A stretch of 12,001 nucleotides of DNA, taken from positions 1 to 12,001 of the forward strand of contig CAJXJG010000035.1 in NCBI GenBank assembly GCA_913054425.1, written 5' to 3'. Origin of the DNA: an uncultured Fidelibacterota bacterium (GTDB taxonomy: Bacteria; Fidelibacterota; Marinisomatia; Marinisomatales; UBA8229). The stretch's first letter is position 1. Every line of letters begins with the position of its first letter. The position numbers and the translations under genes are program-made. This document shows positions 7,073-12,001 of this stretch, in pieces. The notes beneath the pieces were generated by a model, which was not told the origin of the DNA, made no database searches, and worked only from the letters and a program-made list of their open reading frames with translations.

Positions 7073-9088
7073 CTATTCATTTAATTGGCGAAATATGCTA
7101 CCTACTTCTTTTTCCAACTGAGCAATTTCGTCCCGAAGGTGAGCTGCATGTTCATAATCCATTTTGTGCGATGCATCCAGCATTTCCTCTCTCATCATTT
7201 CAATTGCTAATTGTTTATCCATTTTATCAAAATCCATGCCTTTTCTGGAATACTCCATTTTTTTGTCATAACCCTGATATGAATCTGCCACGGCAGTCGT
7301 ATACAATACATCTTCGATTGACTTATATACAGTTTTCGGAGTGATTTTATTTTTCTTGTTAAATTTAATTTGAATTTTCCTTCTGCGTTTTGTTTCATTT
7401 ATAAGATACTCCATTGCTTCGGATATCCCGTTAGAATACAAAATGACAGAGCCACCCAGGTTACGGGAAGCCCTTCCCGCGCCCTGCATCAGAGAACTTT
7501 TCGAACGCAAAAACCCTGCCTTATCCGCATCTAATACAGCTACAAGCGAGACCTCCGGAAGGTCTAAACCTTCCCGCAAAAGATTGATGCCAACCAGCAC
7601 ATCAAATTCCCCCAGTCGAAGATCACGAAGGATTTTCACACGTTCAAGCGCTTTGATTTCCGAATGGAGATATTGAACCCGAAAATTCATACCAGAAAGA
7701 TACTCCGTTAAATCCTCTGACATACGCTTTGTAAGGGTTAAGATTAAAACCCGTTCATTATTTTTCACTCTTACACGAATTTCTTCCATAAGATCATCTA
7801 TCTGCCCTTCAGTTTTTCTAACTTGTACTTCGGGATCTATAAGACCGGTCGGGCGAATAATCTGTTCTACCACTACTCCTTTTGTCAGTTCAAGTTCACG
7901 GTAAGCAGGAGTGGCCGACAAATAAAGGTTTTGATTTTGAATATCCATAAACTCACTGTATTTTAAGGGGCGGTTATCCAGGGCGCTGGGAAGCCGGAAT
8001 CCATATTCCACCAATGTTTTCTTCCTCTTCCGGTCACCATTATACATACCCTGGATCTGAGGAAGGGTCACGTGTGACTCATCCAGAACTGTTATAAAAT
8101 TATCCGGGAAAAAATCAATCAAAGTCCAAGGACGTTCACCGGGTTTTCTTCCCGAAAAATACCGGGAATAATTTTCTATTCCTGAGCAGTATCCAATTTC
8201 GCGGATCATTTCCATGTCGAAATTAACCCTTTGTTCCAGTCTTTGTGCTTCAAGTAAATTTCCTCCATTTCGGAGTTCTTCCAGCCTTTTAATCAATTCC
8301 TCCTGTATTTTTTGTGTGATTTCTACTGCTTTCTCCATATTTGTCACAAAATGTTTTGCAGGATAAATATACATCCGGCTCATTTCTCGGATTACTTCTC
8401 CTGTAATATGATCAAATGTTTTGATTGAATCTACTTTGGAACCAAAAAGTTCAATCCGGACACACACATCTTCATAGGCAGGAAATATCTCAATAATATC
8501 GCCCCTAACCCGAAAGTTACCTCTTTCAAGGACAGTATCATTTCGCACGTAATGTATTTCTATAAGTTGTCTTAATAATTTTCTTCTCTGAACAGAATCC
8601 CCCTTCTCCAGATTTATCACCTGTTCCTTGTATTCACTGGGCGACCCAATACCATAAATACACGAAACAGAACTGATGACAATTACATCCTTCCTTTCGA
8701 TCAATGAACTTGTTGTTTTCAATCGAAGCTTATCGATTTCATCATTCATTGAAAAATCTTTCTCGATAAAGGTATCCGTTACCGGCATGTAGGCTTCAGG
8801 CTGGTAATAATCGTAATAGCTAATAAAGTATTCAACCGCATTTTCAGGGAAGAGCTGCTTAAACTCTCCGTATAACTGGGCAGCCAACGTTTTATTATGA
8901 GATATGATAAGCGTTGGTCGTTGTATCTCTTCAATAACCTTCGCAATGGTAAAGGTTTTTCCTGAACCGGTAACCCCTAACAAAATTTGATGTTTTTGTC
9001 CAGAATCCAACCCCTGTAACAGTTCTTCAATTGCCTTGGGCTGATCTCCCTTTGGGGAAAAATCAGAATGAATCCGAAACTCTGCCAT
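7073..9088 (-). CDS. uvrB: Excinuclease ABC subunit B
   Basis: Damage-verifying helicase-like subunit of UvrABC nucleotide excision repair. From the ATG at 9088 it has 671 residues, the usual length. Seen in order: GDQPKAI, Walker A GVTGSGKT (38-45), the damage-probing beta-hairpin region YYDYYQPEAY (91-100), DESH box (336-339), TLVEYGFRLPSALDNRPL (358-375), LREGLDLPE (504-512), motif VI, and a C-terminal UVR domain (about 624-662) that contacts UvrA and UvrC. Motif VI reads QGAGRASRN instead of the common QTIGRAARN; the arginines are kept. Start choice is uncertain: a TTG at 9097 adds three residues and lies 4 bases from GAGG (9102-9105), while the ATG is 13 bases from it. I prefer the ATG because it gives the standard N terminus (MAEF before the first strand). 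It lies between ftsY and galE; I see no SOS box in the gap. Confidence 0.97.
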   Translation of the reverse strand: MAEFRIHSDFSPKGDQPKAIEELLQGLDSGQKHQILLGVTGSGKTFTIAKVIEEIQRPTLIISHNKTLAAQLYGEFKQLFPENAVEYFISYYDYYQPEAYMPVTDTFIEKDFSMNDEIDKLRLKTTSSLIERKDVIVISSVSCIYGIGSPSEYKEQVINLEKGDSVQRRKLLRQLIEIHYVRNDTVLERGNFRVRGDIIEIFPAYEDVCVRIELFGSKVDSIKTFDHITGEVIREMSRMYIYPAKHFVTNMEKAVEITQKIQEELIKRLEELRNGGNLLEAQRLEQRVNFDMEMIREIGYCSGIENYSRYFSGRKPGERPWTLIDFFPDNFITVLDESHVTLPQIQGMYNGDRKRKKTLVEYGFRLPSALDNRPLKYSEFMDIQNQNLYLSATPAYRELELTKGVVVEQIIRPTGLIDPEVQVRKTEGQIDDLMEEIRVRVKNNERVLILTLTKRMSEDLTEYLSGMNFRVQYLHSEIKALERVKILRDLRLGEFDVLVGINLLREGLDLPEVSLVAVLDADKAGFLRSKSSLMQGAGRASRNLGGSVILYSNGISEAMEYLINETKRRRKIQIKFNKKNKITPKTVYKSIEDVLYTTAVADSYQGYDKKMEYSRKGMDFDKMDKQLAIEMMREEMLDASHKMDYEHAAHLRDEIAQLEKEVGSIFRQLNE

Positions 9089-9170
9089 ATTGACCAATTT
9101 ACCTCGGTTAATTAATAGAAAGCAATGGCAGAGATATTATTATTTTAGTGAACCGGATTAGGCGGGTACT

Positions 9171-10061
9171 TCATTTATTCCTGCCAATCAGGCTTTTTAC
9201 ATATTCTTCCCTATTAAATAACAGAAAATCACTTAAATCCTCCCCGATTCCAATGAATTTCACAGGGATTCCTAATCCTCGGTATAGAGAAAATATAATG
9301 CCTCCCTTCGCAGTGCCATCCATTTTTGTCAGAACTGCACCGTCCAGTTTTATGTGATCTGAAAATTCCTTAGCCTGTATGAATGAATTTTGTCCCAGAT
9401 TCGCATCAATTGTAATAAGGACTGATAACTTATAATGAGAAAATTTACTTTTCACTACTCTTTCCATTTTAGCCAATTCCTGCATAAGATTTTTATTTGT
9501 GTGTAACCTTCCGGCTGTATCAACAATTATAATTTCTGATCCTAAAGATTTTCCTGCTGCCATACCATCAAACAAGACAGCCGAAGGGTCCTGAGATTTT
9601 TCGTTGCATACCAAACGTACATTCAGACGATTTGCCCATATTGTCAACTGTTCCACAGCTGCTGCCCTGTAGGTATCACTTCCCACCAAATGTACTTTTT
9701 TCCCTAGACCCAGGTAATAGTTGGCAAGTTTTGCGACAGTTGTTGTTTTTCCGGTGCCGTTTACTCCTACAACCATGATAACAGACTGTACATCAGATCC
9801 ATTCTGCACATCAGGAGAATCAGGAAGGATTGAAATTAGATAATCTTCCACATGTGTATAAAAATCTGATTGAATATTCTTTTGAATAATCCCAAGGATT
9901 TCATCAACCGTTTGAACTCCCAAGTCCGCACCAACGAGACAATTTTCAAGTTCTTCCAATGTCTCCGGAGATATTTTTTGTCCGGTGAGCATTTCCAATG
10001 CATCAGATATAGAGCTCCTGGTGTGCTTGAGAGCACTGAAAAGCTTTCCTAAAAAAGCCAT
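9171..10061 (-). CDS. ftsY: Signal recognition particle receptor FtsY
   Basis: SRP-family GTPase that docks ribosome-SRP complexes at the inner membrane for co-translational insertion. At 296 residues it is a short form lacking the long acidic A domain of E. coli FtsY. The basic amphipathic start MAFLGKLFSALKHTRSSISD (1-20) fits the lipid-binding targeting helix. The N-domain helices follow (about 20-80), with LEELENCLVGADLGV. The G domain has G1 GVNGTGKTTT (99-108), DTYRAAAVEQL (129-139), G3 DTAGR (181-185), TKMDGTAKGG (245-254) and the closing FIGIGEDL (269-276). The usual DATTGQN is DANLGQN (219-225), a small departure near the catalytic interface. The gene starts only 6 bases after the phosphatidyltransferase stop with no Shine-Dalgarno sequence, so it is probably translated by coupling. 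FtsY is known to need anionic phospholipids, so the neighbour fits. Confidence 0.97.
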   Translation of the reverse strand: MAFLGKLFSALKHTRSSISDALEMLTGQKISPETLEELENCLVGADLGVQTVDEILGIIQKNIQSDFYTHVEDYLISILPDSPDVQNGSDVQSVIMVVGVNGTGKTTTVAKLANYYLGLGKKVHLVGSDTYRAAAVEQLTIWANRLNVRLVCNEKSQDPSAVLFDGMAAGKSLGSEIIIVDTAGRLHTNKNLMQELAKMERVVKSKFSHYKLSVLITIDANLGQNSFIQAKEFSDHIKLDGAVLTKMDGTAKGGIIFSLYRGLGIPVKFIGIGEDLSDFLLFNREEYVKSLIGRNK

Positions 10062-10067
10062 AAATAA

Positions 10068-10643
10068 TTAAAGTTTCTTAAATTCTTTATAAAATAACCT
10101 GATATAAATAACCCAACTGGTCAACAATAATGGCAAGACTATTGATAGACATATCATTGTTAATAATTCCAGAGATTCTGTGCGTGGAATTATTTTAAGC
10201 AGGATAAATAATGCAATTAATCCGCTTGCCCATTTACCAAATATGTTTGCACTGAGTACAAAATCAGTATGATTTATAAAATAAATCGCTCCGATCGAAA
10301 TGGAGACATAACGAAGGATTAAAATAATAAAAAACCACATTGGAATAATTCCGTTCAAAATAAGAAAAAATACAACAGAACCAATACAAATCGTATCACA
10401 GATAGGATCAAGCCATTTTCCGATATGAGTGACTTCATGGGCACGGCGGGCAAAATAACCATCCAACATATCCGACAAGGCTGCAATCAAAATAAGCCCA
10501 AGTGTAACCAACCACCATTCCTGATTCTGTAAGGAATATATAATGGGAATTGCCATAAAACCCCTTCCCAGACTGATCATATTCGCCACCGTCAGAATCC
10601 GGGTTGGATCGGTAATTTTTGGTTTATGTATCTTCTCGTTCAA
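10068..10643 (-). CDS. pgsA: CDP-alcohol phosphatidyltransferase, probably phosphatidylglycerophosphate synthase
   Basis: Integral membrane enzyme transferring a phosphatidyl group from CDP-diacylglycerol to an alcohol; for PgsA the acceptor is glycerol-3-phosphate, giving the precursor of phosphatidylglycerol and cardiolipin. Seen in the 191-residue protein: the full signature DxxDGxxAR(8x)GxxxDxxxD, with D58, D61, G62, A65, R66, G75, D79 and D83, and five or six hydrophobic segments (about 28-40, 44-57, 85-115, 138-150, 158-183). The ANMISLGRG segment (20-28) matches the NxLTxxR start of the family. The acceptor cannot be read from the motif, so a different phosphatidyl alcohol is possible. 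The only start that keeps the whole first helix is a TTG at 10643, since the first in-frame ATG is codon 22, inside the conserved core; GTG at codon 19 is also late. It overlaps the ABC ATPase by 20 bases. Confidence 0.85.
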   Translation of the reverse strand: MNEKIHKPKITDPTRILTVANMISLGRGFMAIPIIYSLQNQEWWLVTLGLILIAALSDMLDGYFARRAHEVTHIGKWLDPICDTICIGSVVFFLILNGIIPMWFFIILILRYVSISIGAIYFINHTDFVLSANIFGKWASGLIALFILLKIIPRTESLELLTMICLSIVLPLLLTSWVIYIRLFYKEFKKL

Positions 10644-11964
10644 TCCGTTTTAAATCAGAAGGTATTATTGAGTCGTTATCAAGTGGTAAAACTTCATCAC
10701 AAATAGTTTTTATAAATTCAACATCATGTGATATGACTATCAAATGTTTTTGCTTTAAATATCGCTGTAAATACTTGAGTAAATTTATCTTTTGTTCCCA
10801 GCCCAATCCAAATGTTGGTTCGTCTAAAATTAGAAGATCAAATTCACAGTGGGTAAGAATTATGATAAGGGCTATACGCAAAATAGACCAAGGTATATCA
10901 TATGATGATTTATTTTTAATTAAATCCCATTTAATTTGGTTCCGTTCCATAACAGTAATGCATTTTTTGCGCAGATGTAAGCTCATTTTTCCAATGCGAA
11001 GAAATTCCTGCAGGAGATTCTCGAGTGTCTTCTCTCCAATTAACCGCTCCGGAAATTGATCTAAATAAGCAATTGTTGGAACAACTCCTCCTGCTAACTT
11101 TAATTGTATTGCTCCACTATCAGGATGATTGATACCAAGCATGAGTGAGGCTAGAGTCGTTTTACCAGACCCATTCGCTCCTACAATTCCCATACTTCTG
11201 GAATTGTTTATTCTACAACTCAGTTGATTAAACAAATTCTTTTCGTCTTTATAGGCAAAAGACATTGAATCAATCTCAAGATTTAACGATCCCTTTTTTA
11301 ATGTACAGCCGGGATACATTGGTTTTTCATTCCAAGTGAATTGAGATAAAGCTGAAAGTGATAATTCCCAGTGAGAAACTCCATATTGAAGGTCATCAAT
11401 ATCAGAAGTAAACCAAAGAACAATCTGGTTATTTTTGTATATTTTCTGTTGGATATTTTCCAGCATGAAGTTTTTCGTTCTATGATTTAGGAATGAAAGA
11501 CAATCATCCATGATAATTAACTCCGGTGCTGTGCTGAAGGCAGTGATAATATTCAATATTTCTTTCTCCCCACCACTTAAAGTAACGGGATGCCTCGACC
11601 CATTAACAGAAAAAGGTAATTCCTTTTTCAATTCTGAAAAGATAGATTGAATAGCAGACGAATCCGTTTGATTGCATTCCAGCGAAAATGCCAGTTCCCC
11701 GTCTATTGTGTCGCTTACTATTTGACTATCAGGATTTTGTAAAACAATTTGGATTAAATTTGGACATTTTTGAATCTCTAAATCAAAATTTCCAGGATAC
11801 TTGCCATGTGTTCCTGACAGATGATGAACAAGACTTGACTTACCAACACCACTTTCACCATAAATCACGTGAAGACCAGGTTCCAAATTTACTTTGGTGG
11901 AATTTCCTGAAAATCGAGTAAAATCAATAGTAAATATAAGTGTATTAATCACGAATAATCCCAC
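10624..11964 (-). CDS. Two-domain ECF/CbiO-type ABC ATPase with one degenerate ATP site
   Basis: Fused tandem ABC ATPase of 446 residues, resembling an EcfA1-EcfA2 fusion that would power a vitamin or metal-ion importer at the inner membrane. NBD1: Walker A GESGVGKS (36-43), ECF-type Q-loop QNPDSQIVSDT (76-86), signature LSGGE (129-133), Walker B LIIMDD (149-154) with Asp154 where the catalytic Glu belongs, and Ser187 in place of the switch His (FTSD). NBD2: Walker A GANGSGKT (262-269), Q-loop DQFPERLIGEKT (302-313), no recognisable signature (about 357-364, IPWSILRI), intact Walker B LLILDE (377-382) and switch H413 (ISHD). No membrane segments are present, so a T component and an S component must be encoded elsewhere, perhaps upstream beyond the window. 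The GTG at 11964 is the first start; GTG at 11952 is an alternative with GGGA 6 bases upstream. It overlaps the phosphatidyltransferase gene by 20 bases. Its DNA is AT-rich. Confidence 0.85.
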   Translation of the reverse strand: MGLFVINTLIFTIDFTRFSGNSTKVNLEPGLHVIYGESGVGKSSLVHHLSGTHGKYPGNFDLEIQKCPNLIQIVLQNPDSQIVSDTIDGELAFSLECNQTDSSAIQSIFSELKKELPFSVNGSRHPVTLSGGEKEILNIITAFSTAPELIIMDDCLSFLNHRTKNFMLENIQQKIYKNNQIVLWFTSDIDDLQYGVSHWELSLSALSQFTWNEKPMYPGCTLKKGSLNLEIDSMSFAYKDEKNLFNQLSCRINNSRSMGIVGANGSGKTTLASLMLGINHPDSGAIQLKLAGGVVPTIAYLDQFPERLIGEKTLENLLQEFLRIGKMSLHLRKKCITVMERNQIKWDLIKNKSSYDIPWSILRIALIIILTHCEFDLLILDEPTFGLGWEQKINLLKYLQRYLKQKHLIVISHDVEFIKTICDEVLPLDNDSIIPSDLKRIEREDT

Positions 11965-12001
11965 GAACCACCCGTGTCGAAGATCCTAAGTTTTGATGAA
12001 T
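11945..12001 (-). CDS. Possible 3' end of an upstream gene (partial)
   Basis: The minus strand at the window edge is open in one frame from 12001 to a TAA at 11945-11947, ending with STRVVRGIIRD. A second frame is also open and ends at a TGA at 11949-11951 with DTGGSWDYS. Either could be the tail of the gene preceding the ABC ATPase, overlapping it by a few bases to 20 bases depending on the start used. With at most 18 residues visible I cannot choose the frame or name a product. The close packing of this region makes an upstream same-strand gene likely. Confidence 0.25.
   Translation of the reverse strand: MHQNLGSSTRVVRGIIRD

Noticed and set aside
7207..7398. A 63-codon minus-strand frame inside uvrB
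   Set aside because: It lies wholly within the UvrB coding region in another frame, has a random composition rich in Lys and Ile, and covers sequence whose uvrB translation is well conserved.
9098..9170. Possible terminator or promoter between ftsY and uvrB
   Set aside because: Only a weak CCG/CGG stem is present, with no T-run after it on the minus strand, and no convincing -35/-10 pair; the gap may simply be read through.
10619..11059. A 146-codon plus-strand frame antisense to the ABC ATPase
   Set aside because: The opposite frame encodes the NBD2 Walker B and switch His motifs, while this one has no recognisable domain and is a shadow of the AT-rich gene.
1..12001. Mobile element, CRISPR array, toxin-antitoxin or defence island
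   Set aside because: No transposase, integrase, terminal repeats, spaced direct repeats, small paired genes or nuclease modules were seen; every gap is under 100 bases and nearly all genes are housekeeping genes.

Overview
The window is a compact, one-directional stretch of bacterial chromosome. All twelve recognisable genes lie on the minus strand, and the largest gap between them is about 80 bases, so no gene-free stretch exceeds 300 bases. In transcription order, from high to low coordinate, they are: a two-domain ECF-type ABC ATPase; a CDP-alcohol phosphatidyltransferase (pgsA-like); ftsY; uvrB; galE; a sigma-54 activator lacking a receiver domain; lptE; asnS; a LOG-like (TIGR00725-type) nucleotide-binding protein; acylphosphatase; glutamine-dependent NAD+ synthetase; and a small secreted protein of unknown function. 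I see no tRNA, rRNA, CRISPR, insertion sequence, phage gene or convincing intrinsic terminator.

The organism is Gram-negative: it has an LPS-transport lipoprotein with a clean lipobox. It probably belongs to the Fibrobacterota-Chlorobi-Bacteroidota (FCB) group or a relative such as Marinimicrobiota. The hints are the sigma-54 regulator directly upstream of lptE (a neighbour pair I know from Bacteroidota), the weak or absent Shine-Dalgarno sequences before several genes, the non-ATG starts, and a thrombospondin-3-like acidic repeat. This placement is inference and would need a tree of UvrB, AsnS or FtsY.

Region 10.6-12.0 kb holds the ABC ATPase, which overlaps the phosphatidyltransferase by 20 bases. 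ftsY follows 6 bases later, so anionic lipid synthesis and the lipid-binding SRP receptor are adjacent. Region 6.0-9.1 kb holds uvrB (nucleotide excision repair) and galE (sugar nucleotides for LPS or capsule). Region 4.2-6.0 kb is the regulator-lptE pair. Region 2.1-4.2 kb is a tightly coupled asnS / LOG / acyP string with TGATG and ATGA junctions. Region 0-2.1 kb holds nadE and the secreted protein.

Most of the genes are housekeeping genes. The two features most worth a second look are the fused ABC ATPase, whose departures from consensus all fall in one of its two predicted ATP sites, and a perfect calcium-loop-like DxDxDGxxDxxD motif inserted in LptE. I found no evidence for a wholly new system such as a defence island or mobile element.
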